DNA of 64,000 bases, from contig NZ_FTPQ01000001.1 in the NCBI RefSeq assembly GCF_900156435.1, positions 372,001-436,000 of the forward strand, in the 5' to 3' direction. This document shows positions 1 to 8,121 of this stretch, in pieces. The stretch is from Microbacterium sp. RU1D (GTDB lineage Bacteria; Actinomycetota; Actinomycetes; Actinomycetales; Microbacteriaceae). Each line of letters opens with the position of its first letter. Positions within the stretch are counted from its first letter, which is position 1. A model generated the notes under the pieces. The model saw only the letters and a program-made list of their open reading frames with translations, did not search any database and was not told the origin of the DNA. Position numbers and translations under genes: made by a program.

Positions 1-176
1 GCCTTGTTGCGCAGGATCACCGCGATGCGCACGATGTCGTCCTCGCCGAAGCGGCGTCGCCCCGCCGCGTCGCGCGCGGGATCGAGCAGGCGTTCGTCCT
101 CCCAGTGCCGCAGCACGTGGGTGTCGAGGCCGAACCGCGCGGCCGCATCGCCGATGGATTCGCCATTTGACTTCAT
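1..176 (-). CDS. MerR-family transcriptional regulator, N-terminal part (cut by window edge)
   Basis: Reading leftward from an ATG at 176, the first 58 codons give a typical MerR winged-helix start: residues 7-31 form the helix-turn-helix (SIGDAAARFGLD then VLRHWEDERLL), and a GRRRF wing-like segment and DDIVRIAVI helix follow. The rest lies beyond base 1, so the ligand or metal-binding half cannot be judged. The gene is divergent from the flavin oxidoreductase at 228, and its start codon sits inside a perfect 22-bp palindrome. It probably controls itself and that neighbour, but this is inferred from layout only. Confidence 0.85.
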   Translation of the reverse strand, partial: MKSNGESIGDAAARFGLDTHVLRHWEDERLLDPARDAAGRRRFGEDDIVRIAVILRNK

Positions 177-190
177 GTCGACATGAAGTC
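169..190. promoter_or_regulatory. Perfect 22-bp palindrome between divergent genes, candidate MerR operator
   Basis: The 11-base arm GACTTCATGTC is followed without spacer by its exact reverse complement. It covers the merR start codon (ATG 176-174) and, on the other strand, an in-frame ATG at 183. MerR proteins bind dyads between promoter elements, so an autoregulatory operator is the natural reading, though no promoter spacing confirms it. Confidence 0.55.
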
Positions 191-227
191 ACACGATGGA
201 GCGGAACGCAACCGGAAGGAGCTCATC

Positions 228-1061
228 GTGTACGACGCGATCATCATCGGAGGCGGCCCCGCGGGACTGCAGGCGGCCCTGACCCTCGGACGCATGCACC
301 GGCGCACGCTGCTGCTGGACTCGGGCGAATACCGCAACGCGACCGTGCGCCACGCGCACAACCTGCTCACTAACGACGGCCGCGACCCGGCGGAGCTGCG
401 CCGCATCGCGCGCGCCGAGATCGCCGCCTACGACACGGTCGAGACGAGGGATGCCGTCGCCGCCGACGTCGTGCCGGGCGACGGCCACCTGCGGGTCGTC
501 GTCGACGGCGAGGAGCACCGCACCCACGCCGTCATCCTCGCCACGGGGGTGGCCGACGAGCTCCCGCCGATCCCGGGCCTCGCCGCGCACTGGGGCGACA
601 CGGTGGCCAATTGCCCCTTCTGCCACGGCCACGAATTCGCCGGACGCCCGGTCGCCGTCGTCAACGGGTCCGATCACGCGTCGGTCCTGGCGCGCATGCT
701 CGAGCCCGTGGCATCCGAGGTGCACATCGTCGATCCCGCCGGTGTGCGCGAGGTCGTCGGCGAACCGGAGGGTCTGCGGCTCGTCCTCGACGACGGTTCC
801 GCGCTCGAGGTCGCGGGGGCGTTCGTCGCTCCGACCTCGCGACCCCGCGGCGATCTGCTCGAGCGGCTGGGCGTGCAGCGGCAGGACTCCGGGGCAGTGC
901 GGACGGACGCGTTCGGCCGCACGAGCGTCGAGGGCGTCTACGCCGTGGGCGACATCGCGCAGCCCGACCACCTCCCGGGCCCGCTGTTCTCCCTCGCCGC
1001 CGCCATCGCGGGCGGCCAGCTCGCGGCCGTCGCCGTGGTGCAATCGCGCGTCTCGCGGTGA
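228..1061 (+). CDS. FAD/NAD(P)-dependent oxidoreductase, thioredoxin reductase-like
   Basis: The 277-residue protein has the FAD dinucleotide motif GGGPAG at residues 8-13, a second nucleotide-site ATG motif near 105, a redox pair CPFC at 129-132 and a C-terminal VGD motif near 245 that contacts FAD. This order matches the low-molecular-weight thioredoxin reductase fold, though the length is slightly short and the true electron acceptor is unknown. The GTG at 228 is chosen because AAGGAG lies 8 bases upstream and the protein then begins directly with the beta strand of the FAD fold; an in-frame ATG at 183 lies in the palindrome and would add 15 unrelated residues. It is divergent from a merR gene, which suggests stress- or ligand-induced expression. 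Confidence 0.85.
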   Translation: MYDAIIIGGGPAGLQAALTLGRMHRRTLLLDSGEYRNATVRHAHNLLTNDGRDPAELRRIARAEIAAYDTVETRDAVAADVVPGDGHLRVVVDGEEHRTHAVILATGVADELPPIPGLAAHWGDTVANCPFCHGHEFAGRPVAVVNGSDHASVLARMLEPVASEVHIVDPAGVREVVGEPEGLRLVLDDGSALEVAGAFVAPTSRPRGDLLERLGVQRQDSGAVRTDAFGRTSVEGVYAVGDIAQPDHLPGPLFSLAAAIAGGQLAAVAVVQSRVSR

Positions 1062-1091
1062 CGCGCGCGGCACCTCCCCAGCCGCACTTCC

Positions 1092-1097
1092 TACACT
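1092..1097 (+). promoter_or_regulatory. -10 element TACACT, leaderless-type start of the gene at 1104
   Basis: TACACT is followed by six bases and the GTG at 1104. No purine-rich ribosome site is present, so the transcript probably begins at or next to the start codon. Confidence 0.5.
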
Positions 1098-1103
1098 GGG
1101 GGC

Positions 1104-2183
1104 GTGGACAACGCAGGCGGGGGGCCCGCGACGCCCAGGAGCGTCGTCGGTGCGCGCTCGCGCCTGCGACGCGAGATCCCCGTGATGATCCTCATCGCAG
1201 CCCTGCTCGTCGCCGCTCTCGGCGCGGGAGCCGCCTCGTTGTACCGCGAGTTCTACAGCCCGCGCGCCTTCGTGCTGCACTACCTCGAACTGCTGCAGGA
1301 CCGCCGCACCGCTGAGGCCCTGGCGGTGCCGGGCGTGGCCGTGGACTCCGCCGAGCTGGAGGCGTTGGGGCTTCCGGCCACCGCCTCCGAGGCGCTCCTA
1401 CGCCCCGAGGCCCTCATGCCCCTGACGGATGCCACCGTGACCGATGAGACGGTGGCGGGAGACGAGACGCGGGTCACGGTGACCTACACCGCCGGCGGAT
1501 ACGCCGGCACCACGACCTTCGCGATCGAGCACGATCCGGGCGAGGGCGTGCTCCCCCGGTGGCGGTTCGCCCGCAGTCCCCTGTCCGTCATGGAGCTGAC
1601 CGTCCTGGGCTCGATGCGCTTCTCGGTAAACGGCTTCGAGGTCGACAAACGGCAGGTGTCGATCGATCAGGCCGACGCCGACCCCTCGGCCGCGGTGCCC
1701 CTGCTCGTGTTCTCCCCCGGTCTCTACTCGGTCGCCGTCGACACGGCGATCTCCGCGACCCCGGGAGTCGCGGTGCTCGCCGATGCGCCGCTGGCCGGCA
1801 TCCCGATCGACGTCCAGGCCGAACCCACCGAGGAGTTCATCGAGGTCGTGCAGGACCGCGTCGAGGACTTCCTCACCGCCTGCGCCGAGCAGAAGGTGCT
1901 GCAGCCCACCGGGTGCCCCTTCGGCTACACCGTGCGCAACCGGATCGACGGGGCGCCGACGTGGTCGATCGTCGAGCAGCCGGTCGTGACCGTGGTCCCC
2001 GACGGCGCCGGATGGCGCATCCCCTCGGCGAAGGCCGTCGCGCACATCGACGTCGACATCCGTTCGATCTTCGACGGCAGCGTCCGCACCGTCGAGGAGG
2101 ACGTGCCATTCCGCGTCGACGGCCAGATCAGCGTGCTCCCCGACGGAACCGCGTCGATCCTCGTGGGCGGCGCGTCCGACTGA
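1104..2183 (+). CDS. Membrane-anchored protein of unknown function
   Basis: The 359-residue protein starts with a short basic cytoplasmic tail, has one transmembrane helix at about residues 28-48, and is otherwise extracytoplasmic and acidic. Two cysteines about 11 apart (near 268-280, in TACAEQ and TGCPFGY) could form a disulfide outside the cell. I do not recognise a catalytic motif. Similar single-pass proteins with mixed beta domains are common in actinobacterial envelopes. It follows the oxidoreductase by 42 bases but has its own -10-like TACACT, so it may be transcribed alone. It converges on the CopD-CtaG gene with only six bases between stop codons. Confidence 0.7.
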   Translation: MDNAGGGPATPRSVVGARSRLRREIPVMILIAALLVAALGAGAASLYREFYSPRAFVLHYLELLQDRRTAEALAVPGVAVDSAELEALGLPATASEALLRPEALMPLTDATVTDETVAGDETRVTVTYTAGGYAGTTTFAIEHDPGEGVLPRWRFARSPLSVMELTVLGSMRFSVNGFEVDKRQVSIDQADADPSAAVPLLVFSPGLYSVAVDTAISATPGVAVLADAPLAGIPIDVQAEPTEEFIEVVQDRVEDFLTACAEQKVLQPTGCPFGYTVRNRIDGAPTWSIVEQPVVTVVPDGAGWRIPSAKAVAHIDVDIRSIFDGSVRTVEEDVPFRVDGQISVLPDGTASILVGGASD

Positions 2184-2193
2184 GCGGGCTCAG
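2180..2193. terminator. Short inverted repeat containing both convergent stop codons
   Basis: CTGAG and CTCAG arms (5 bp, loop CGGG) hold the TGA of the plus-strand gene and the stop complement of the minus-strand gene. It may act as a weak bidirectional terminator. The stem is short. Confidence 0.3.
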
Positions 2194-4175
2194 GTGCCGC
2201 CGTGCGCAGCTACCCGCGCATCGCGCTCGGCGAGACGGGCGAGCTCCTCGTTGTAGGCGTCGAGCTCGAGATCGCCGACGCGATCGACGTGGCGGTCGCG
2301 ACGCCGCTGCTGACGCTCGTCGCTGCGGCTCCACTGGATGGCCACCGCGATCGCGAGGATGAGCGTCGGGATCTCGCCCACCGACCACGCGACGCCGCCG
2401 CCGACGTACTGGTCCTGCAACGGGGTCGCTCCCCAGGTGCGTCCCATTGCGCCGAACCACTCGGCGACCATCAACCCCGAGTTCATCATGATCGCGATGC
2501 CGAAGAAGGCGTGCATCGCCATGACGGCGATCAGCATGAGCAGGCGCATCGGGTAGGGCAGCCGGTAGGGGACGGGGTCGATGCCGATGAGGCTGAGCAC
2601 GAACAGGTACCCCACGACGAGGAAGTGCGCGACCATCCAGATGTGTCCCACGTGGTCGTAGAGCGACCAGCGGAAGAGGTCGGTGTAGTAGAACGCCCAC
2701 AGCGAGCCGATGAACAGACCCGCCGTGACATAGGGGTTGGTCAGCACCTTCGCGACCGGATTGTGCACGGCCCACAGGATCCACTCCCGGCCGCCGCGGG
2801 TGCCGTCGTCGCGTTTGCGGATCGCGCGGGCCGCGAGCGACACCGGCGCCCCGGCGACCAGCATGAGCGGGATCGCCATCGACAGCAGCATGTGCCCGAT
2901 CATGTGCATGCTGAACAGGTAGTCCTGGTAGACGTTGACCGGCCCGGACGTCACCCAGAACACGCCGAGCATGCCGAGGCACCACAGCACGGTGCGGTAG
3001 ACCGGCCACGAGTCGCCGCGGCGCAGCAGCCGCCACACTCCCGCGAGGTAGAAGAACAGCCCGCCCACCACGACGAGCGTCCACAGCAGGTCGACGTTGT
3101 ACGCGGTGAACCAGCGCTCCAAGGTGAGATCGGGCGGCAGCGGGCTCCCGGTCAGCACCTCGGCGGGCGAGGTGCCCACCAGCGACGCCTCGCCGGGAGG
3201 AGGGGTGCGCGCCAGAGCGGCGGCGACACCGCTGGCGATCCCCATGAACACCAGTTCGAGCGACACGACGCCCCAGAAGCGGCGCGACCCGTTCTCTCCG
3301 CCCATGCGGGAGATGAGACGGCGGCGGTACCAGGCGCCGAGCACGCCCATCGCGAGGAGCGCCCCGACCTTGACCAGGACGAGCACACCGTAGGCGGACC
3401 ACAGGTTCTGCAGCCCCTGGAGGCCGATCGAGGCGCGGACGGTCCCCGAGATCGCCACCACGATGAACGCGACGAGGGCGAGCGAGGAGTAGCGAAGCAG
3501 GACCGTCTGCAGCTGCGGCCGCGTCATCGCGGGCCGCAGGACGACGAGGAGCACGAGGCCGCCCAGCCAGACGGCCGCGGCGATGATGTGCAGCACGAGC
3601 GAGGTGACCGCGGCGTCGTGGCTGGTCTCGGCGCCGGTGTGCCCCTGCGTGCCCATCGGAACGAGCGCGGCGAGCGCGAGGATCGCCACGAGCATCGTCG
3701 GGATCCAGGAGCGGACGGCGAAGGTCAGCACGGTGAGCACCGCGCCCGCGATGGTGGTGACCAGCCATGCCTGGCCGACGGAACTCTCGACGAGGAACCG
3801 CCCGAGCTGCTGGCCGAAGACCGCATCGAGCGTGGGCTTGGCGTTCAGGACGTTCAGGAACGTCAGATAGCCCGTCACCGCTGCGGCGACGGTGAAAACC
3901 GCCGCACCGATCGAGGCCGTGTCGAGGGCGATCTCGAACGGGCGCTCCCCGGCTTTCAAAGCGAACAGCGCCAGCACGAGAGAGCCGACCATGGTTGCCG
4001 CCGCGAGGTTGACCCCCACCGTGGCGATCGGGAGCCCCCATCGCACCACCGGTCCGGGGTCGGCGAGCTGGGGCGCCACCGCTCCCCCGCCATAGGCGAG
4101 GCCCGCGACGACGGCGATCAGCGAGACCACGATCAGGATGCCGGGTCCCGCCACGCGCAGCAGTCGGGGATTCAC
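2190..4175 (-). CDS. CopD-like copper transport domain fused to CtaG cytochrome c oxidase assembly domain
   Basis: The 661-residue polytopic membrane protein carries an N-terminal set of helices and a CopD-type block (about residues 190-320, with HIIAAAVWLGGL and a GVLVLVKVGALLA helix). A CtaG (caa3-type) block follows at about 360-610, including the conserved HMIGHML segment near 445 and the HFLVVGYLF and HAFFGIAI helices. CopD domains move copper across the membrane and CtaG helps deliver it to cytochrome oxidase, so the fusion couples import to oxidase metallation. The hydrophilic tail after 620 is acidic and basic mixed. The GTG at 4175 is preceded six bases upstream by TAGGCT, a leaderless-type arrangement. 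The architecture is standard in actinobacteria. Confidence 0.9.
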   Translation of the reverse strand: MNPRLLRVAGPGILIVVSLIAVVAGLAYGGGAVAPQLADPGPVVRWGLPIATVGVNLAAATMVGSLVLALFALKAGERPFEIALDTASIGAAVFTVAAAVTGYLTFLNVLNAKPTLDAVFGQQLGRFLVESSVGQAWLVTTIAGAVLTVLTFAVRSWIPTMLVAILALAALVPMGTQGHTGAETSHDAAVTSLVLHIIAAAVWLGGLVLLVVLRPAMTRPQLQTVLLRYSSLALVAFIVVAISGTVRASIGLQGLQNLWSAYGVLVLVKVGALLAMGVLGAWYRRRLISRMGGENGSRRFWGVVSLELVFMGIASGVAAALARTPPPGEASLVGTSPAEVLTGSPLPPDLTLERWFTAYNVDLLWTLVVVGGLFFYLAGVWRLLRRGDSWPVYRTVLWCLGMLGVFWVTSGPVNVYQDYLFSMHMIGHMLLSMAIPLMLVAGAPVSLAARAIRKRDDGTRGGREWILWAVHNPVAKVLTNPYVTAGLFIGSLWAFYYTDLFRWSLYDHVGHIWMVAHFLVVGYLFVLSLIGIDPVPYRLPYPMRLLMLIAVMAMHAFFGIAIMMNSGLMVAEWFGAMGRTWGATPLQDQYVGGGVAWSVGEIPTLILAIAVAIQWSRSDERQQRRRDRHVDRVGDLELDAYNEELARLAERDARVAAHGGT

Positions 4176-4207
4176 CCTGCCAGCCTACGTCGCGCGGGGA
4201 CGACGAA

Positions 4208-4233
4208 GGGGGGATGCCACTGAGCATCCCCCC
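4208..4233 (-). terminator. Rho-independent-type hairpin downstream of the HU gene
   Basis: A perfect 10-bp stem (GGGGGGATGC with its complement, 6-base loop) lies 20 bases past the HU stop. There is little T tract, as is usual at high G+C. It also contains a GGATGC word in its stem. Confidence 0.65.
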
Positions 4234-4252
4234 TCGATGATTCGGTGTCGTC

Positions 4253-4540
4253 TTACTTGACGGCGGCCTTCAGCTTCGAACCCGCGGTGACCTTGACGCG
4301 CTTGCCGGCGGGGATGGAGATCTCCTCACCCGTCTGCGGGTTGCGGCCCGTGCGAGCCGACGTGGCGACCTGCTCGAAGGCGATCCAGCCGGGGATCGAG
4401 ACCTTGCTGCCCTTGGCGACCGCCTCGGAGACGGTGGAGAAGAGGGAGTCGAGCACGCCCGACACGGCGGACTGGCTCTGCCCGGTCGCGCTGGCGATGC
4501 TCGCGACGAGCTCGGTCTTGGTGATGGACTTGTCGGCCAT
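4253..4540 (-). CDS. hup: HU-family nucleoid DNA-binding protein
   Basis: The 95-residue protein has the full HU/IHF fold: an N-terminal helical dimer region (KSITKTELVASIAS), then GWIAFEQ, the GRNPQTGEEI beta-arm that enters the DNA minor groove (residues 60-70), and a basic lysine-rich end. HU bends and compacts DNA without strict sequence specificity. The size equals the family norm; it lacks the long basic tail found in mycobacterial HupB. A strong GGAGGA ribosome site lies 8 bases before the ATG. It is monocistronic, with a terminator after it and its own promoter before it. Confidence 0.95.
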   Translation of the reverse strand: MADKSITKTELVASIASATGQSQSAVSGVLDSLFSTVSEAVAKGSKVSIPGWIAFEQVATSARTGRNPQTGEEISIPAGKRVKVTAGSKLKAAVK

Positions 4541-4548
4541 GTGGTTTG

Positions 4549-4575
4549 TCCTCCAGGCGACGACGGGCGTCGCCT
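4549..4575 (-). promoter_or_regulatory. HU leader hairpin abutting the Shine-Dalgarno sequence
   Basis: In the HU transcript a 7-bp stem (AGGCGAC with GTCGCCT, loop of 7) occupies 4555-4575 and ends at the base before the GGAGGA site at 4549-4554. Such a stem could keep the ribosome site open or limit upstream pairing. No function is demonstrated. Confidence 0.4.
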
Positions 4576-4629
4576 CTCGTTACGCGGACGAGGAGGAATT
4601 CTCCTCGGTGGTCGGGAGACCGCCTCGAC

Positions 4630-4635
4630 AGTATC
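4630..4635 (-). promoter_or_regulatory. Probable -10 element (GATACT) of the HU promoter
   Basis: On the minus strand TTGATACTG gives a GATACT hexamer about 90 bases before the HU start, implying an untranslated leader of some 80 bases. No good -35 hexamer is visible. Confidence 0.4.
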
Positions 4636-4659
4636 AACCGAACCGCGGAATCACGCGGA

Positions 4660-4955
4660 TCTTGAGCGATCTCCGACTTTTTCTCTTCGGCGTGTCACGG
4701 CACGACAGAGGTGGAACACCGCCGCGGGGGTCTCCGGCGGCCCTTGCGATGACGCTCACCGACTCGACTCGGGGGACTCCTGCGCCTTACCGGGTGATTT
4801 GCGCGGCATCCCTGGGCGAGGTTCGGGCAGGCTCCACCCACTGTTCCGCCCGCCGCCCGCATCGAGGTCACGAGCAGCCGAGGGGCGACGCTAGTATGTC
4901 GCCACCACGTCGAGGCCCTTGGAATTCGACAGCAGACCCCATCCGAAAGGTACGG
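4660..4955. other. Intergenic region between hup and the first luxR gene
   Basis: No coding signal is convincing here. Beyond the HU promoter it holds a TAGTAT hexamer at 4892-4897 and the AAAGG ribosome site of the gene at 4956. It also carries one GGCATCC word near 4808. Confidence 0.4.
4892..4897 (+). promoter_or_regulatory. Probable -10 element TAGTAT of the first luxR gene
   Basis: TAGTAT lies about 60 bases before the chosen ATG at 4956. The in-frame ATG at 4896 overlaps this hexamer and is therefore unlikely to be the start if this is the promoter. Confidence 0.4.
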
Positions 4956-6410
4956 ATGCCCGGATCCCCGTCGTCCATGGACGCGCGCCGCGTACTGCAC
5001 GCAGCGATCGCCTCAACGGCCGCACGCGTCCCGCCCGGAAACGGCGTGCCCTCCGTCCGCCACCTCGCCCTCATCGCCGAGTCGGAGCCGATCCCCACGC
5101 CCGCCGTCTGGACGGACTCGGCGGCGTTGACCCTCGCCACCCAATTCGTGGCGCGATCGCGTCAGGATGCGCTCGGCGAAAGCTCACACCTGGTCTCCCG
5201 ATACTTCGACGGCGTGCGTCTGCGCCAGCCCGCCTCCTTGTCAGCCGGCGTACGTTGTGACCTCTACGCCTGCGTCGCGGAATACAGCGGCGCCCTGGGG
5301 TGGACCCTCATGGGCGCTCGTTTCGCCGCGGAAGCCCGGCTGTTCGCCGACACTCCCGCCCTCCTCTACCGCACGACGACCCTCATCGCCCTTCATCAGG
5401 CGATGAACGGGGAATTCGCCGCCGCCGACACGGAGATCCGTCACGCGCAGCAGATCTTCGAATCCCAGGGGTGGCCGGCGCTGGAGCAGAACTACGGACA
5501 TTTCGCGGCGGAGATCGCCGTGGCCACGTCTCGTGCCGACGTCACGCGATTGCGGGAGGCCAGTAGTCAGATGACCTCCACCCACCCCGATGACCCCTAC
5601 TGGATCTTCACGGCCGGGATGGCCGACGTCACCGCTCATCTGTTCGCACGCGAATTCGCCGAGGCTTTCGCGTTGAGCTCGGCGCTGCTCCACAGCAGTC
5701 GGCGCCTCAGCAGCCACAGTTTCCCCCGGCAGAACCTCCTGTGTCTCCACAGCGACATCCTCGTCGCGCGAGGGGAGTTCGCGCAGGCCCTCTCCCTGCT
5801 CGAGCAGCACGAGAGCATGCCGGTGCACGGCATCTGCTTGCCCTCGCAACGCGCGGCGAGCCTGCTGGGTCTGGGACGAGAACGCGAGGTGCTGGCCGTG
5901 ACGGAGGCGTGCGCGACCGACGAGGACGACCACAACCTGCGAATATTCGTCCCTCTCCTCGTCCGCCGCGCCGTGGCCTTCCATCGCCTGGGAGACACGC
6001 GACGCGCGACGCAGAGCTTCGAATCAGCACTGCTGCTCCTCGGACGGGCGGGTGTCTCGCTCCTGCCGTTCGTCATGCTGCCCCACGACGAGGTGCGAAC
6101 GCTCCTCGACGCGGTCGCCGTTTCCCGCCCCGCCTTGCAGGACGAGATCACCGAGATCCGCCGTGCCCTGCACAGGGTCGCCGCACCGCCCCGGGCAGCA
6201 CCCGCGACCCGGGCGGATGCAGGGCTCACGGCCGCCGAGCGCGAACTGGCCGCGATGTTGCCGACGCCGATGAGCCTGCCCGACATCGCTCACGCGCGCG
6301 GGGTGTCGGTGAACACGATCAAGAGCCAGGCGAGGTCGATCTATACGAAGCTGGGAGTCGGCGGGCGTCGCGCAGCGGTCGAGGTCCTCTCCCGCTCACT
6401 CGAGAGATGA
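4956..6410 (+). CDS. LuxR C-terminal-type transcriptional regulator, first of a tandem pair
   Basis: The 484-residue protein consists of a long alpha-helical repeat-like region (about 1-415, TPR-type spacing with motifs such as ALHQAMNGEFAAADTEI and LGRERE) and a C-terminal LuxR helix-turn-helix at 425-484 (LTAAERELAAML, then SLPDIAHARGVSVNTIKS and ARSIYTKLGV). No ATPase or receiver domain precedes it, unlike full-length MalT/LAL regulators. The ATG at 4956 has AAAGG six bases upstream and makes the protein the same length as its neighbour at 6585, with which it is colinear and clearly homologous. The two genes are probably a local duplication. Ligand and targets are unknown; nothing nearby is an obvious target. 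Confidence 0.8.
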   Translation: MPGSPSSMDARRVLHAAIASTAARVPPGNGVPSVRHLALIAESEPIPTPAVWTDSAALTLATQFVARSRQDALGESSHLVSRYFDGVRLRQPASLSAGVRCDLYACVAEYSGALGWTLMGARFAAEARLFADTPALLYRTTTLIALHQAMNGEFAAADTEIRHAQQIFESQGWPALEQNYGHFAAEIAVATSRADVTRLREASSQMTSTHPDDPYWIFTAGMADVTAHLFAREFAEAFALSSALLHSSRRLSSHSFPRQNLLCLHSDILVARGEFAQALSLLEQHESMPVHGICLPSQRAASLLGLGREREVLAVTEACATDEDDHNLRIFVPLLVRRAVAFHRLGDTRRATQSFESALLLLGRAGVSLLPFVMLPHDEVRTLLDAVAVSRPALQDEITEIRRALHRVAAPPRAAPATRADAGLTAAERELAAMLPTPMSLPDIAHARGVSVNTIKSQARSIYTKLGVGGRRAAVEVLSRSLER

Positions 6411-6584
6411 CGCCCACTTACCGACGTGGCCGCCGCGCCGGCCGGGCAACCGCGGGACGTACCGCGACCCGCCGGGTTCTCCGCGGTCGGTCCGGCAGTC
6501 GGCCCGACGGCCGCATAGCGGGGCGCGTCGGAGGCTCTGTGACGGGATGCGCGCTCGACATCGACGCGGCGCGAAGGAGTTCGC
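6411..6584 (+). other. Spacer between the tandem luxR genes
   Basis: These 174 bases are very G+C rich. They end in the AAGGAG ribosome site of the next gene. No clear promoter hexamer, terminator or small ORF was recognised, so co-transcription of the pair is possible. Confidence 0.35.
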
Positions 6585-8036
6585 ATGGCCGGTGAACGGG
6601 CGCCGGGGGAGCCGGGAGCCGGCCTCGAAGCGGCGTCGATCGCGACCGTCGCCCGTCTCGCCCCGGGTCACGGCGTCCCCCTCCTTCGCGATCTGGCGCT
6701 GCTCGCTGAGACGCAACCGCCGGCCCCGCCGGTGTCGTGGACGGACGCCAACGCGATCGATCTCGCCGCGTGCCTCGCTGCACGTGCCCGTCGTGACGCA
6801 CTCGATGGAGGGATGAATCTCATCACCCGCCACTTCGAGGGCGGGCGACTCACCCGCCCCGGTACCTTGAGCTCGGGTGTGCGATCTCAGCTGTACGCGA
6901 GCGCGGGCGAGTATTGCAGCGCGATCGGGTGGCCGCAGATGGGGGCGCGCTTCAGCGTCCAGGCCCTTCTCTTCGCCGATACGCTCTCGCTGCGCTATCG
7001 GGCGCTGTCCCTCGCTGCACTCGCACACGCCCTGAACGGCGAGTATCAGTCGGCGGAATCCGACATCGCCACGGCGGAGGAACTCTTCGGGAACGAGGGC
7101 TGGCCGCACGAAGAGACCGACTACCTGCTGCTGCTCGCGCACGCATACGTCGCCGCCGCACGAATCGACGTCCCCCGACTGCGGAGCGCGTCGACGAGGA
7201 TGGCGAAGGCGCGGTCCGACGATCCGCACACAGCGTTCTCGGCAGACGCGATGGACGCCGTCGCCGAGATGCTCAGCGGCGACTTCGCCGCGGGACGCGC
7301 GGGGAGTCGACGCCTCCTCGGTGGCACTCTCCGGCACAGCAGCCACCGCATGGTGCGTCACTCCCTGGTGTGCGCGACGTCCGACCTGCTGGTCGCCCAG
7401 GGCGAGCATCGCCAGGCACTCGCCATGCTCGAGCCGTACGAGAGTCCCGAGGGACACAGCATCTGCTTCTCGATGCAGCGAGCGGCGGCTCTCCTGCACC
7501 TCGGACGCGAGCGCGACCTGCTGAACGAGACCGAAGCCTGCGCAGCGTCGGGCACCGACCACTGCTTGCGCACGCTGATTCCCGTCCTCACGAGACGCGC
7601 GCTGGCCCTGAATCGTCTCGGTCATCCTCGCCGCGCCAGGGACACGATGGAAGCAGCACTTCTCCTCATCGCACGCACCGGTCTGCCGGCGGCGCCGTTT
7701 CTGATGCTTCCCCGTCACGAGACACAAGTCCTCGTCGACATTGCGATGGACGGGCACGACGAGCTCCTGGCCGTCGCACCGGCACTCCGCGCCGCGCTCG
7801 CCCACGCAGCCCTACCCGACTCGGAACGCGTCGCCACGGCGGCCTCCGCGTCGCTTACTCCAAGCGAGCGCGCCCTCGCCTCACTTCTGGCGACCCCGGT
7901 CAGTCTCGCCGAGATCGCACGGGAGCGCCGCGTCTCGCTGAACACGGTGAAGAGCCATGTGCGCTCCATCTACCACAAACTCGATGTCCGAACTCGCGCG
8001 GAGGCGGTCGAGCGGCTGACCCGCCTCGAGAGGTGA
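6585..8036 (+). CDS. LuxR C-terminal-type transcriptional regulator, second of a tandem pair
   Basis: This 483-residue paralogue of the preceding gene keeps the same plan: helical repeat-like region (with GEYQSAESDIATAEELF, LGRERDLLNETEAC and RRALALNRLG segments), then a LuxR helix-turn-helix at about 424-483 (LTPSERALASLLATPVSLAEIA, RRVSLNTVKSHVRSIYHKL). Its recognition helix follows the classical NTVKSH pattern, whereas the first copy has NTIKSQ, so DNA targets may differ. AAGGAG lies 8 bases before the ATG. A perfect bidirectional terminator follows. There is no sensor, kinase or ATPase domain, so activation must come through the helical region or a partner. Confidence 0.8.
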   Translation: MAGERAPGEPGAGLEAASIATVARLAPGHGVPLLRDLALLAETQPPAPPVSWTDANAIDLAACLAARARRDALDGGMNLITRHFEGGRLTRPGTLSSGVRSQLYASAGEYCSAIGWPQMGARFSVQALLFADTLSLRYRALSLAALAHALNGEYQSAESDIATAEELFGNEGWPHEETDYLLLLAHAYVAAARIDVPRLRSASTRMAKARSDDPHTAFSADAMDAVAEMLSGDFAAGRAGSRRLLGGTLRHSSHRMVRHSLVCATSDLLVAQGEHRQALAMLEPYESPEGHSICFSMQRAAALLHLGRERDLLNETEACAASGTDHCLRTLIPVLTRRALALNRLGHPRRARDTMEAALLLIARTGLPAAPFLMLPRHETQVLVDIAMDGHDELLAVAPALRAALAHAALPDSERVATAASASLTPSERALASLLATPVSLAEIARERRVSLNTVKSHVRSIYHKLDVRTRAEAVERLTRLER

Positions 8037-8068
8037 GACCCGCCCGCGGCCGAGCCCCGTCGAGACGC

Positions 8069-8105
8069 CGAAGGGCGGGGGCCCTTTCGGAACCCCCGCC
8101 CTTCG
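8069..8105. terminator. Bidirectional terminator between luxR and rpsN
   Basis: A perfect 13-bp stem (CGAAGGGCGGGGG with its complement; 11-base loop containing TTTCGG) lies between converging genes. It is well placed to end both transcripts. Confidence 0.8.
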
Positions 8106-8121
8106 AACGGATCGCTGGTGC

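Noticed and set aside
189..1280. Long open frame on the minus strand across the oxidoreductase
   Set aside because: It is antisense to a gene with clear FAD motifs, is rich in Arg/Gly/His shadow sequence and has no ribosome site.
2202..4223. 673-codon plus-strand frame opposite the CopD-CtaG gene
   Set aside because: Its His/Asp/Glu-rich composition is the usual mirror of a high-G+C membrane protein; no domain is seen.
4245..4955. N-terminal extension of the first luxR gene to 4245
   Set aside because: It overlaps the HU gene on the other strand and has no ribosome site; the start at 4956 matches the paralogue in length.
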